The notes under the pieces are model-generated. The model saw only the letters and a list, made by a program, of their open reading frames with translations, did no database searches and had not been told where the DNA came from. The translations under genes were made by a program, and so were the position numbers. A DNA stretch of 64,000 nucleotides from Corynebacterium urinipleomorphum (GTDB lineage: Bacteria; Actinomycetota; Actinomycetes; Mycobacteriales; Mycobacteriaceae): assembly GCF_900155535.1 (NCBI RefSeq), contig NZ_LT706965.1:431536-495535 (forward strand). The letters are read 5' to 3'. This document shows, one piece after another, positions 26,452-35,246 of the stretch. Position 1 is the first letter of the stretch; every line of letters begins with the position of its first letter.

Positions 26452-27504
26452 TTAGGACGCAGCAGGCTTCGGTCGCTGCGGAGCGCAGCACCCTTCCTTG
26501 CACGGTGCGCCGTTAAGGGTGCAGCCCTGGACGGTGATCGTCGATAAGCTCTCTGGCTCTGTGCCTGCGGCCGTGTTGTCCACGAGGTCGAGGACGAGTG
26601 TGGCAAAGGTCGGATCCAAGCCCACCGTCGGCGTGCGCGTCAACGTGATGCCGCGCTCCTCGCACGCTTCCTTGAGCTCGGTGTCCAGGTCCCAGACGAC
26701 CTCCATGTGATCGGTGATGAAGCCGACAGGGACACAGATGATGTGTTTCACGCCCTCGCCTGCGTCGTCGATCTCCTCGGTGCGGTCGACGACGTCCGGC
26801 TCGAGCCACGGGGTGCGCGGATTACCGGAACGGGACTGCCAGACGACCTCGTAGTCTGGGACGCCGGCTTCTAGAGCGATGAGGCGCGAAGCCTCAGCGA
26901 CCTGACGGGAGTAGAGGTTTGCGTCGGCGGGGCCGCCGGAAGCGTCATCTGCGACGTTCGGCACGGAGTGAGCGGTGAACAGGACACGGGTGGTGGATTG
27001 ATCCGCCGCCTCCCACGCGGCGCGGACGTGATCCGCCATCAGCTTGACAAAAATTGGGTGGCCGTAGAACTGCCAGAGTTTGGTGAACTCGATCTCCGGG
27101 TGCGCCTCACGCAGCTTCACAATGTCCTCGTCGTACTGCCGGCACGCGGAATATCCGCCCCACGCGGAGGTGGCGAAGACGGCGACGTTACGGTGGCCGT
27201 CCGCCGCGAGCTGGTCGACAGCGTCAGCGGCGTACGGGTGCCAGTTGCGGTTGCCGAAGTAAACGGGCAACGTCTGACCGCGATCGGTGATCTCTTTTTC
27301 CAAATTGGCGATGATCTCGCGGTTCTGCCCGTTGATCGGGCTCACACCGCCGAAGTTGAAGTAGTGTTCGCCCACCTCCGCGAGGCGGTCGCGCGGGATC
27401 CCGCGGCCGCGGGTGACGTTCTCCAGAAAAGGAATGACCTCGTCCTCTCCCTCGGGGCCACCGAAGGAGAGAACGAGGAGTGCATCAAATTGACTTTCAG
27501 ACAT
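26452..27504 (-). CDS. hemH: Ferrochelatase (coproporphyrin ferrochelatase type)
   Basis: 350-residue enzyme inserting Fe(II) into coproporphyrin III (actinobacterial pathway; cpfC by newer naming). Family segments: LSFGGPEGEDEVIPFLENV, GVSPINGQNR, YFGNRNWHP, VFATSAWGGYSACRQY, the active-site VLFTAHSVPNVA (His), and VVWQSRSGNPRTPWLEPDV, then GFITDHMEVVWDLD. Near the C-terminus are Cys328, Cys335, Cys339 and Cys340, matching the cysteine-rich tail of actinobacterial ferrochelatases that carry a [2Fe-2S] cluster. It follows the RipA-like gene by 35 bp on the same strand. Confidence 0.95.
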   Translation of the reverse strand: MSESQFDALLVLSFGGPEGEDEVIPFLENVTRGRGIPRDRLAEVGEHYFNFGGVSPINGQNREIIANLEKEITDRGQTLPVYFGNRNWHPYAADAVDQLAADGHRNVAVFATSAWGGYSACRQYDEDIVKLREAHPEIEFTKLWQFYGHPIFVKLMADHVRAAWEAADQSTTRVLFTAHSVPNVADDASGGPADANLYSRQVAEASRLIALEAGVPDYEVVWQSRSGNPRTPWLEPDVVDRTEEIDDAGEGVKHIICVPVGFITDHMEVVWDLDTELKEACEERGITLTRTPTVGLDPTFATLVLDLVDNTAAGTEPESLSTITVQGCTLNGAPCKEGCCAPQRPKPAAS

Positions 27505-27539
27505 GATGCCAGTCTAGATCAACCAAATGGTGTAAGTGC

Positions 27540-29402
27540 CTAGATCAGGCGGACTGCCATCGGTGCGAGTCCATTGCGGCGCACCGCAGTCTTCTGGACA
27601 TTCATTCCGGTCTGCGGGGCTTCGAGCATCATGCCGTCGCCAAGATAGATGGCCACGTGCTGGCTACCACCGTTGCCCCAGAAAAGGAGGTCGCCGCGTT
27701 CAGCCTCATCCACGGGGATCTGGGTGCCGCGCTGGTACTGGTAGCCCGTGTAGTGCGGCAGCGAAACGCCTGCGCCGGAGTAGGCGTAGAGGACAAGACC
27801 GGAGCAGTCGTAACCCGCTTTGCCGTTGTACCCCTGGCCGTCCAAGCCCATGGTCGCACCGTTCGCGTCGCCGCCGCCCCACACGTACGGGGTGCCGATC
27901 TGCGATTCAGCGCGGGCGATGACCGCCTCGATCTGCTGTGAGCGGTTCGCGTCGGACGCCGTCTCCGTGCCGCGCAGCTCATCGGTGACATTCTTCGCGT
28001 CGCTGACTTCCGGGAGAACGCCCGCGACGTTCGTCCCTTCCTCTTCATCCGTAGCCGCGACTGCAGCATCCGCGCTATCGCTTGACGACGGCGCCGCGAT
28101 CCCCTCCGACCCCTCACTCGAGCCAGTGTCTGCAGTGTCTGCTGCATTTGCTGCGTCCGAGTACGGATTGTCGAAGCTCGTGTGGTCCGCCTGAGTCTGT
28201 CCGACAGCTTCAGCGAAAGCGTCGAGGGCAGCTTGAACAGTGTCGGGGTTAGCAAAGTCGTCGAGAGTCGGAGCCGTGGGAGCTTCAGGTGCCGCGGTCT
28301 CAGGCGCGGTCTCCGCGCCTTCATCTACTTCTGGCTCTGAGGCATGCCCGGGCTCTTCCTCGGCCGGGTCCTCCTGAAGAGCTTCTTCTTCGGCTGTGTT
28401 CGCGGAGACCGATTCCGTGGGCTCGGATACCTCAGAAGACTCTGTCGGTTCGTCCTCTACGGAAGGCTCGGACTCCTCCGTCGAGCTGGCGGGTTCAGCG
28501 GTGTCCGCACTCGGAGTCTCCGAAGCGGACGAATCCGATGGGATTGCAGGCGCGCTTTCCGTCTCGGGAGCCTGCGGGGCAGAAGCTGGCTCAGAAGAGT
28601 CGTGTTCCGCCTGGGCAGCGGATTCAGCTTCTGGCTCAATACCGATGGCGGCAGCCGCTTCCGGACGCTGCTCCACGAGTTCGGTCTGCGCCTGCTCGAG
28701 TTCAACGGACGCGGCATCACGCTGCGCCAGTTGCGTCTCCAGCGATGTCAGGGTTTCATCCAGTGTCTCCCGCGCGTGGGTTTCGGCTTCTTCAGCGACG
28801 GTGGCGCGTTCGTCGGCAAGCCTGCTTGCTTGACGCAAGGTGGATTCGTAGTTCGCTGCCTCCGTGCGCGCGCGCTGCAGTTCCTTCAGCGCCCGTTGCT
28901 TCTCCTCAGACTCCTTGCGCAGGTATGTCTGGCGATCAAGAGAGTCCTTGCGCCCGTCCGCATCAGCATGAACTGGGGAACCGTTAGCTCCGCTGGAACG
29001 GTACGAGGAACGCGAGATCTGGTCGAGGTCGCTTTGAGCATGCTCGACATCAGCTTGGGTCTCGTCCAAACGCTTACGTGCCTCATCGGCACCGCGCCGA
29101 GCCTGTTCGGCTAGGGATTGCGCGTCATGCAGATCGACGAGAGCTTGATTCACGGCCTCGCGGAGATTACCGATCTCCAGATTGATGCGGTTGATATCCG
29201 CCTCGTACCGGGAAATCTCGGAGATGATCGCGGTCAACGGCGATTCTTGCGCAACAGCTTCGACCGAAGTGCTCGCCACAGACAACGTAGCTACGCAGGC
29301 GGCGGCAGGAAGGATGGTGCGGAACCTGAATCTGCCCCATTTCGCAGTGCGTTTACTGGACAGGCGGGGCCGAGATTCTGCGGGCTGGACGGTGAAATCC
29401 AC
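27540..29402 (-). CDS. RipA-like NlpC/P60 peptidoglycan D,L-endopeptidase
   Basis: 620 residues. A signal peptide with a long basic lead (RFRFRTILPAAACVATLSVASTSVEAVA) is followed by a coiled coil (about 30-230, PcsB-like), a ~220-residue Glu/Ser/Ala/Pro-rich linker, and a C-terminal NlpC/P60 domain. Catalytic residues are Cys in AGYDCSGLVLYAYSGAG and His in SQHVAIYLGDG, with GTPYVWGGGD at the domain start. RipA-type enzymes cleave stem peptides at the septum; the coiled coil usually controls them. The GTG at 29402 has GAGAGGAA at the right distance; an in-frame start 8 codons upstream lacks this. The Rv1476-like gene lies upstream, as in M. tuberculosis. Confidence 0.92.
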   Translation of the reverse strand: MDFTVQPAESRPRLSSKRTAKWGRFRFRTILPAAACVATLSVASTSVEAVAQESPLTAIISEISRYEADINRINLEIGNLREAVNQALVDLHDAQSLAEQARRGADEARKRLDETQADVEHAQSDLDQISRSSYRSSGANGSPVHADADGRKDSLDRQTYLRKESEEKQRALKELQRARTEAANYESTLRQASRLADERATVAEEAETHARETLDETLTSLETQLAQRDAASVELEQAQTELVEQRPEAAAAIGIEPEAESAAQAEHDSSEPASAPQAPETESAPAIPSDSSASETPSADTAEPASSTEESEPSVEDEPTESSEVSEPTESVSANTAEEEALQEDPAEEEPGHASEPEVDEGAETAPETAAPEAPTAPTLDDFANPDTVQAALDAFAEAVGQTQADHTSFDNPYSDAANAADTADTGSSEGSEGIAAPSSSDSADAAVAATDEEEGTNVAGVLPEVSDAKNVTDELRGTETASDANRSQQIEAVIARAESQIGTPYVWGGGDANGATMGLDGQGYNGKAGYDCSGLVLYAYSGAGVSLPHYTGYQYQRGTQIPVDEAERGDLLFWGNGGSQHVAIYLGDGMMLEAPQTGMNVQKTAVRRNGLAPMAVRLI

Positions 29403-29434
29403 GGAGGTATTCCTCTCACCGCACACGTCACTGA

Positions 29435-29473
29435 CGGCTCGCTTCCGGCCACGTGAGATGCCGGTGCGAGCCG
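29435..29473 (-). promoter_or_regulatory. Two-part hairpin in the ripA-like 5' leader
   Basis: On the coding strand CGGCTCGC pairs with GCGAGCCG and, inside it, CCGGC pairs with GCCGG, giving 13 base pairs around a 10-nt loop. It ends 32 bp before the GTG, next to the GAGAGGAA ribosome site. The gap 29403-29909 has no supportable gene and is long for a simple promoter. A cis-acting RNA is possible: cyclic di-AMP riboswitches precede many actinobacterial wall hydrolases, but I do not see that motif's conserved core. Confidence 0.5.
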
Positions 29474-29742
29474 CGAATGCGCCAGGACGTCAAGCCTGGA
29501 GTGCGGACGATTGAACGATCACGGATGTGAGCCCATGCGCCAGCGCGAAACCACCATCCCCGCGACGAAACGCGATCATTCTTGGCGTGCTTCCCCACAT
29601 GCCCGAATATCCCAGGTGTTGCGTCTGCGGTTTGGTTTGATGTCTGCCAGCTCATCAGCCAACACGGAAACCATAGGCCACAAAACACGTCAGCCGCACA
29701 CGCTTTACCAAAATTCACACGCGTCAAGCTGAATAACATGAC

Positions 29743-29797
29743 TGTGACATCGTCACGTACAGCACTTTTGTGACGGAGCGGCACGGGTGTGACATCG
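29743..29797. promoter_or_regulatory. TGTGAC repeat cluster upstream of the ripA-like gene
   Basis: TGTGACATCG occurs at 29743-29752 and again at 29788-29797, with TGTGAC at 29769-29774 between them. The first copy is part of an imperfect palindrome, TGTGACATCGTCACG. TGTGA half sites recall the cAMP-dependent regulator GlxR, but the 5-bp spacer differs from its usual 6. Probably regulator sites for the ripA-like promoter; the protein is unknown. Confidence 0.4.
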
Positions 29798-29909
29798 GAC
29801 ACATTGGAGCTACGGACCTACCATCAGGAAGCGACCAAACCGGCCCGACACGCCGATGCGAATCTAGGCAAATGAAACAGTCAGGCTTCAATCATTGACG
29901 GATCGCCGT

Positions 29910-30386
29910 TCAGGCGCGTCGGTAACTGGCGACGGTAACTACCGCAGTCACGAGACAAATAAGGAGCGCCGCTATGGCGACAAGCGTCCACGGAACAGCG
30001 AATCCACCGGCCTCTTCACCAAACGCTCTGAGCCCAACCGCGTAATCGGGTTCTGAGATGAGGGCGTACTGCGCTTTCTCCACCTGTGCGCGACTGAGAT
30101 TGTCGCTCACCGCGGCTGTCGAAGCAGGGGTCCGAACTATCACGGTGTCCAGGTCCGTTAAACCCTTCACATCAGTCGCGAGGTCCCGAAGTTGCCCCGC
30201 CGGCTGGCCTGTCTGCTCCAGGACCACGACACCGGACCGGCCGGCCGGGGAAGAAGCTACGTCGATAAGCGCGGCCTTCAGATCCCGCCGCAAGATGTCA
30301 TTTAGAGGATTGTCGGTGCCAAATGCCACGCCGTCCTGGCCAAGCTGTTCCGCGAGACCGCTGATATCGAGAGCGTTGTGGTCCAT
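29910..30386 (-). CDS. Rv1476-like membrane protein
   Basis: About 158 residues. The start at 30386 (ATG with AGGAA 5 bp upstream) gives MDHNALDISGLAEQLGQDGV; an ATG four codons earlier is possible. The soluble part (about 1-125, VVVLEQTGQPAGQLRDLATDV... DTVIVRTPASTAAVSD) resembles a TPM-like thioredoxin-scaffold domain facing outward. One C-terminal membrane helix follows (WTLVAIAALLICLVTAVVTVA). Located between acn (divergent) and the ripA-like gene, the position of Rv1476. Function unknown; neighbourhood suggests the envelope. Confidence 0.85.
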   Translation of the reverse strand: MDHNALDISGLAEQLGQDGVAFGTDNPLNDILRRDLKAALIDVASSPAGRSGVVVLEQTGQPAGQLRDLATDVKGLTDLDTVIVRTPASTAAVSDNLSRAQVEKAQYALISEPDYAVGLRAFGEEAGGFAVPWTLVAIAALLICLVTAVVTVASYRRA

Positions 30387-30589
30387 GTTTCCTAACATTA
30401 TCGACAGCACCCTCGGTTGTGCGTCGGGCACGCCGCGCCCGCTCGGGGTAGCTGAAAGTCTTAATTGGGGTAAATGTGCAGCACCAAATACCACCGAAAC
30501 AACGTGTGTGGCTTAACATTGTCCCGTAGGGACCCTTTTGGGTCACACACCCAGATTTTCAGTTCTTTACAACGAGAAACGGAGCTCAC
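30387..30589. promoter_or_regulatory. acn upstream region
   Basis: 203 bp between divergent starts. GTGTGTGG and TCACACAC (both within 30510-30550) are inverted, and between them GTCCC-GTA-GGGAC (30521-30533) forms a short hairpin. GAGAAACGGAG precedes the acn GTG. I see no CAG-NAC...GTACTG palindrome of the type described for AcnR in C. glutamicum, which fits the absence of acnR downstream. Confidence 0.4.
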
Positions 30590-33370
30590 GTGTCTGAAAG
30601 CAAGAACTCCTTCAACGCCAAGAAGACGCTCGAGGTCGGCGACAAGTCCTACGACTACTACGCCCTCGACGCTGTCGAAGGCATGGAGAAACTCCCCTAC
30701 TCCCTCAAGGTGTTGGGCGAGAACCTCCTGCGCACCGAGGACGGCAAGAACGTCACCGAGGAGCACATCAAGGCTATCGCCAACTGGGACCCGTCGGCCG
30801 AGCCGTCCGTGGAGATCCAGTTCACCCCGGCACGCGTCCTCATGCAGGACTTCACCGGTGTCCCCTGCGTGGTCGACCTGGCCACGATGCGTGAGGCCGT
30901 TTCTTCCCTGGGCGGCAACCCGGATCAGGTCAACCCGCTGAACCCGGCCGAGATGGTCATCGACCACTCCGTGATCATCGAGGCGTTTGGCTCCGAGAAC
31001 GCACTGGACAAGAACGTCGAGATCGAGTACGAGCGCAACGAAGAGCGCTACCAGTTCCTGCGCTGGGGTGCAGAGAACTTCTCCAACTTCCGCGTCGTTC
31101 CGCCGGGAACCGGTATCGTCCACCAGGTCAACATCGAGTACCTCTCCCGCGTGGTTTTCGACAACGAGGGCGTCGCTTACCCGGACACCTGCATCGGTAC
31201 TGACTCCCACACCACCATGGAGAACGGCCTGGGCATCCTGGGCTGGGGTGTCGGCGGCATCGAGGCTGAGGCCGCAATGCTCGGCCAGCCGGTGTCCATG
31301 CTCATCCCGCGTGTCGTCGGCTTCAAGCTCACCGGCGAGATCCCGGTCGGCGTGACCGCCACCGACGTCGTTCTCACCGTCACCGAGATGCTCCGTGAGC
31401 ACGGTGTGGTGCAGAAGTTCGTCGAGTTCTACGGCGACGGCGTGAAGGAGATCCCGCTGGCGAACCGCGCCACCATCGGCAACATGTCGCCGGAGTTCGG
31501 CTCCACCTGTGCGATCTTCCCGATTGACGAGGAGACCATCAACTACCTGCACCTCACCGGCCGCGACCAGGAGACCATCGACCGCGTCGAGGCATACGCC
31601 AAGGCTCAGGGCATGTGGCTCGAGCAGGGTGCTGCCGAGGCTGAGTACTCCGAGTACCTCGAGCTCGACCTGTCCACGGTGAAGCCGTCCATCGCTGGCC
31701 CGAAGCGTCCGCAGGACCGCATCCTGCTTGCCGAGTCCAAGGACACCTTCCGCAAGCAGCTGCCGGACTACAACACCGCAGGCGACGGCCAGGCTGAGCC
31801 GGTCCGCGCCGAGAAGGTCGAGACTGTTTCCTACAACGAGTCCTGGCCGGCAAACGGCGAGTCCGCCGCTGAGGGCGCTGAGGGCCGTGCATCCAAGCCG
31901 GTCATCGTCGAGTCCCCGCAGGGCGGCGAGTACACCCTCGACCACGGCATGGTCGCCATCGCCGCCATCACCTCCTGCACCAACACCTCCAACCCGTCCG
32001 TCATGGTCGGTGCGGCGCTGCTGGCACGCAAGGCGGCAGAGAAGGGCCTGAAGGCAAAGCCGTGGGTCAAGACCATCATGGCTCCGGGCTCCCAGGTCGT
32101 CGACGGCTACTACAACCGCGCGGACCTGTGGAAGGACCTCGAGGCAGTCGGCTTCTACCTCTCGGGCTTCGGTTGCGCGTCCTGCATCGGTAACTCCGGC
32201 CCGCTGCCGAACGAGATCTCCGACGCCATCAACGAGTACGACCTGACCGCCACCGCGGTGCTGTCCGGTAACCGTAACTTCGAAGGCCGCATCTCCCCGG
32301 ACGTGAAGATGAACTACCTCGCGTCCCCGCTGCTGGTCATCGCCTACTCGATTGCCGGCACCATGGACTTCGATTTCGAGTCCCAGCCGCTCGGCCAGGA
32401 CCAGGACGGCAACGACGTCTTCCTGAAGGATGTCTGGCCGTCCGCCGACGAGATCGAGGGTGTCATCGCCGAGACGATCTCCCGCGAGATGTACGAGAAG
32501 GACTACGCGGACGTCTTCAAGGGCGACCAGCAGTGGCAGAACCTCGACGTTCCGGAGGGCAAGACCTTCGCGTGGAACGAGGACTCCACCTACATCCGCA
32601 AGGCTCCGTACTTCGACGGCATGCCGGAGCAGCCGGAGGCAGTCGAGGACATCTCCGGTGCGCGCGTTCTGGCGAAGCTGGGCGACTCGGTCACCACCGA
32701 CCACATCTCCCCCGCTTCCTCCATCAAGCCGGGCACCCCGGCGGCAAACTACCTCGACGAGAACGGTGTGGCACGCCACGACTACAACTCGTTCGGTTCC
32801 CGTCGCGGTAACCACGAGGTCATGGTCCGCGGTACCTTCGCCAACATCCGTCTCCGCAACCAGCTCGTGGAGGATGCCGGCGGCTACACCCTGGACTTCA
32901 CCCAGGAAGGCAACCCGCAGGCGTACATCTACGACGCTGCGCAGAACTACGCCGAGCAGAACATTCCGCTGGTTGTTCTGGCCGGTAAGGAGTACGGCAC
33001 CGGTTCCTCCCGTGACTGGGCTGCGAAGGGCACGAACCTGCTCGGCGTCCGCGCTGTCATCACCGAGTCCTTCGAGCGCATCCACCGCTCGAACCTGATC
33101 GGTATGGGCGTGCTGCCGCTGCAGTTCCCGGAGGGTGAGTCCCACGAGTCCCTGGGTCTCGACGGCACCGAGACCTTCGACATCTCCGGCATCACCGCCT
33201 TCAACGACGGTGACTCCATCCCGGAGACCGTCCACGTCACCGCGACCAAGGACGGCGGCGAGACCGTCGAGTTCGACGCCAAGGTCCGTGTCGACACACC
33301 TGGTGAGGCTGAGTACTACCGCCACGGCGGCATTCTCCAGTACGTGCTGCGCCAGATGGTCAAGAGCTAA
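30590..33370 (+). CDS. acn: Aconitate hydratase A
   Basis: 926-residue [4Fe-4S] enzyme isomerising citrate to isocitrate. Cluster cysteines: [15 protein letters not shown] and [14 protein letters not shown]. Other active-site blocks are [47 protein letters not shown]-type and [22 protein letters not shown] (Ser/Arg of domain 4). An insert rich in Glu/Ala near residues 385-435 is present as in other corynebacterial AcnA proteins. Start GTG 30590 with CGGAGCTCAC before it. Normally followed by the TetR repressor gene acnR; here the next gene is an amidotransferase after 138 bp and a terminator. Confidence 0.97.
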   Translation: MSESKNSFNAKKTLEVGDKSYDYYALDAVEGMEKLPYSLKVLGENLLRTEDGKNVTEEHIKAIANWDPSAEPSVEIQFTPARVLMQDFTGVPCVVDLATMREAVSSLGGNPDQVNPLNPAEMVIDHSVIIEAFGSENALDKNVEIEYERNEERYQFLRWGAENFSNFRVVPPGTGIVHQVNIEYLSRVVFDNEGVAYPDTCIGTDSHTTMENGLGILGWGVGGIEAEAAMLGQPVSMLIPRVVGFKLTGEIPVGVTATDVVLTVTEMLREHGVVQKFVEFYGDGVKEIPLANRATIGNMSPEFGSTCAIFPIDEETINYLHLTGRDQETIDRVEAYAKAQGMWLEQGAAEAEYSEYLELDLSTVKPSIAGPKRPQDRILLAESKDTFRKQLPDYNTAGDGQAEPVRAEKVETVSYNESWPANGESAAEGAEGRASKPVIVESPQGGEYTLDHGMVAIAAITSCTNTSNPSVMVGAALLARKAAEKGLKAKPWVKTIMAPGSQVVDGYYNRADLWKDLEAVGFYLSGFGCASCIGNSGPLPNEISDAINEYDLTATAVLSGNRNFEGRISPDVKMNYLASPLLVIAYSIAGTMDFDFESQPLGQDQDGNDVFLKDVWPSADEIEGVIAETISREMYEKDYADVFKGDQQWQNLDVPEGKTFAWNEDSTYIRKAPYFDGMPEQPEAVEDISGARVLAKLGDSVTTDHISPASSIKPGTPAANYLDENGVARHDYNSFGSRRGNHEVMVRGTFANIRLRNQLVEDAGGYTLDFTQEGNPQAYIYDAAQNYAEQNIPLVVLAGKEYGTGSSRDWAAKGTNLLGVRAVITESFERIHRSNLIGMGVLPLQFPEGESHESLGLDGTETFDISGITAFNDGDSIPETVHVTATKDGGETVEFDAKVRVDTPGEAEYYRHGGILQYVLRQMVKS

Positions 33371-33410
33371 CCGCATCGTTTGCTCGCACGCTCCGATAAG
33401 GAGCTGAGAG

Positions 33411-33438
33411 GCCGGATCCTAGTCGGGGTCCGGCTTTT
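33411..33438 (+). terminator. Intrinsic terminator of acn
   Basis: Stem GCCGGA (33411-33416) / TCCGGC (33429-33434) with extra pairs inside, followed at once by TTTT and CGCTTTT. It starts 40 bp after the acn stop and separates acn from the next gene. Confidence 0.85.
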
Positions 33439-33508
33439 CGCTTTTCGACGTCCCCCTGCCCCGCCCCGAATTCACGCCAACTAGACCAAGCGGTATAGAC
33501 TCACCGTC

Positions 33509-34237
33509 ATGTCTCGTCTGCTCTTCCTGTCCCTGCGCGACGGCGCGATCGGCCCTGAGGTCTCGCGTGCCGAATACCACGACGTCCTCAACGCAACGGG
33601 GCTTGCAACCGAGCAGGTCGAGCGACGGTTGATCCCCGACCAGCACACTCCACTGGGCGACCTCGAGGGCTTTGACGGCATCATCGTGGGTGGCAGCTCG
33701 CTGAACATCACCAACGAGGAGTGGTCACCGTGGCAGCACCACGTGGACAAGGTGCTCTCGGAGGTCGTGGCCGGGCCTCGCCCAGTCTTCTTCGTCTGCT
33801 TCGGTCTGAGCTGGCTCACGCACCACCTCGGCGGCGCTGTGGCGCACACGCATCCGGAGGCGGCGGGGCCGACCGTCGTTAAGCTTCTGCCCGAGGCTGA
33901 GAATGACCCGCTCGTGGCGGGTCTTCCGGAAGAATTCACGGCGCTGACGGGTCACACAGAAAACGCGGAGCCACTGCCAGCGGAACTTGAACTGCTCGCC
34001 AATGGCCCCACATGCCCCGTCCAAATCGTCCGCTACGGTGACCACGTCTGGGCGACGCAGTTCCACGCGGAGATGGACCACGCCGCGATGAAAGCCCGCA
34101 TGGACTTCTTCTACGACTACGGTTACTTCCCCGCCGCGGAATACGACACGATCGTTGCTTCGCTTCCCAGCGTGGACACCACGTACGCGAACGAGCTTCT
34201 GCGCCGTTTCACCGCGTACTGCGGCGTGAACAACTGA
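33509..34237 (+). CDS. Class I glutamine amidotransferase-like protein (first of two)
   Basis: 242 residues of the GuaA-type GATase fold with nucleophile elbow FFVCFGLSWL (Cys about 98) and the His-Glu pair in TQFHAEMDH. The glycine after the usual Cys-x-G elbow is shifted (C-F-G), as in stand-alone GATase1 proteins. No synthetase domain is attached or adjacent, so the ammonia acceptor is unknown. Orthologues follow acn-acnR in corynebacteria. It shares a C-terminal layout with the protein at 37017-37751 (YANELLRRFTAYC). Stops 1 bp before the convergent NAD(P)-binding gene. Confidence 0.85.
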   Translation: MSRLLFLSLRDGAIGPEVSRAEYHDVLNATGLATEQVERRLIPDQHTPLGDLEGFDGIIVGGSSLNITNEEWSPWQHHVDKVLSEVVAGPRPVFFVCFGLSWLTHHLGGAVAHTHPEAAGPTVVKLLPEAENDPLVAGLPEEFTALTGHTENAEPLPAELELLANGPTCPVQIVRYGDHVWATQFHAEMDHAAMKARMDFFYDYGYFPAAEYDTIVASLPSVDTTYANELLRRFTAYCGVNN

Positions 34238-34238
34238 G

Positions 34239-34916
34239 CTAGGCCTGGGAAACGGCGGTGTCACCGTCCTCGAACTCGAACGGGTTCGGCTGAAGGCCGC
34301 CCCGATCCACGGCGTCGACGATGACCTCGGCGACAAGCTCGCGCGAGGTGGTCGAATCCGCATTGCGTGCGCTGGTGAGCACGTTCAACCCCTTCGACGG
34401 CTCGTCGGTCAGACGCGTCGGACCCAGGATCGTGAACGGCAGGTTCGATTCAAGCAGGCGCTTGTCCACAGCCTTCTTGGACTCCACGTACGCGTACCAG
34501 GATCCACCGTCGTCCTCAGCGGTCGCTTCCGTCGAGCCGGCGTAGGAGACCATGATGAAGTGCGGGGCGAACTCCCCAAGTTCCTCGAGGGCGTCGACGG
34601 CTTTCAGTGCCGCGTCGCGGTCGACCGCGTAGGTGCGCTCGGCGCTGCCGCCGCCTGCACCCGCTGACCAGACAACAGTGTCGAACGGGGTGATCAAACG
34701 GGCCCAGCCCTCTTCGTCGAGGGTGGTCAGGTCTTGGACGATGACGGTGGCGCCGGCGTTGATAAGCTGCTGCGCGTGGTCCGGATTGCGCACGAGCGCC
34801 GCGACCTTGTGCCCTGATTCGATGAGCAGAGGAACCGTGTGCTTGGACACGTTGCCGCCCGCACCGAGAACGAGAACGAACTTGGCTGTGTCTTGAGTGT
34901 TTTCTTCGTGGGTCAT
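34239..34916 (-). CDS. NAD(P)H-binding (atypical SDR) protein
   Basis: 225 residues, Rossmann fold. The nucleotide motif is [18 protein letters not shown] (GxGGxxG-like) near residue 16, followed by [26 protein letters not shown], then [11 protein letters not shown] and [27 protein letters not shown]. This is the NmrA/YwnB-type group of SDR-like reductases or sugar-nucleotide-like epimerases; the substrate is unknown. The ATG at 34916 is chosen because it directly precedes the Rossmann strand. Divergent from the ACT gene with 55 bp between starts. Confidence 0.87.
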   Translation of the reverse strand: MTHEENTQDTAKFVLVLGAGGNVSKHTVPLLIESGHKVAALVRNPDHAQQLINAGATVIVQDLTTLDEEGWARLITPFDTVVWSAGAGGGSAERTYAVDRDAALKAVDALEELGEFAPHFIMVSYAGSTEATAEDDGGSWYAYVESKKAVDKRLLESNLPFTILGPTRLTDEPSKGLNVLTSARNADSTTSRELVAEVIVDAVDRGGLQPNPFEFEDGDTAVSQA

Positions 34917-34971
34917 GCATCCCACGCTAGCCATGTCCGCCCGATTGTGCCCGAGTCGTACTATTGGACGC

Positions 34972-35241
34972 ATGTACGCCATCATCACCACTACCGGCCC
35001 CGACCGCGTGGGCATCATCGCCGGCGTCGCGCAGGCCGCAGCCGACCACGACCTGAACATCGTCGATGTCTCACAAACGATCATGGACGACTTCTTCACG
35101 ATGATCATGCGTGCCGAACTTCCGTCGGGCGGCTTCGACCTGGCGGGCTTGCAAGACACGATGGCTGCCTTGGGCAAGGAACTCGGCGTGGACATCCGCG
35201 TGCAGTCGGAAGCGCTGTTCACAGCCATGAACGAGGTGTAG
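34972..35241 (+). CDS. ACT-domain protein (UPF0237)
   Basis: 89 residues consisting of one ACT domain: [40 protein letters not shown], then [20 protein letters not shown] domains bind amino acids or related ligands. The next gene, UPF0210, begins 5 bp later, and the two are a common pair; the ACT protein probably regulates it. No clear ribosome site precedes the ATG, so a leaderless start is possible. Confidence 0.93.
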   Translation: MYAIITTTGPDRVGIIAGVAQAAADHDLNIVDVSQTIMDDFFTMIMRAELPSGGFDLAGLQDTMAALGKELGVDIRVQSEALFTAMNEV

Positions 35242-35246
35242 CGCCG

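Noticed and set aside
29403-29520. Cyclic di-AMP (ydaO) riboswitch before the ripA-like gene
   Set aside because: A hairpin is present, but I could not find the conserved core sequences; kept only as a structured leader.
29428-29802. A 124-codon open frame in the gap before the ripA-like gene
   Set aside because: Composition is not gene-like (many Trp, His, Cys), it overlaps the leader hairpin and TGTGAC repeats, and has no ribosome site.
30461-33376. A very long open frame antisense to acn (about 970 codons), with similar ones opposite tkt/tal (56527-59742), sufB/D (44862-47699) and fhs/Dcu (7651-10506)
   Set aside because: Their translations are rich in Val, Asp, Arg, Leu and Gly without any known motif, and each lies exactly opposite a well-supported gene. 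They come from the strong codon bias of the real genes.
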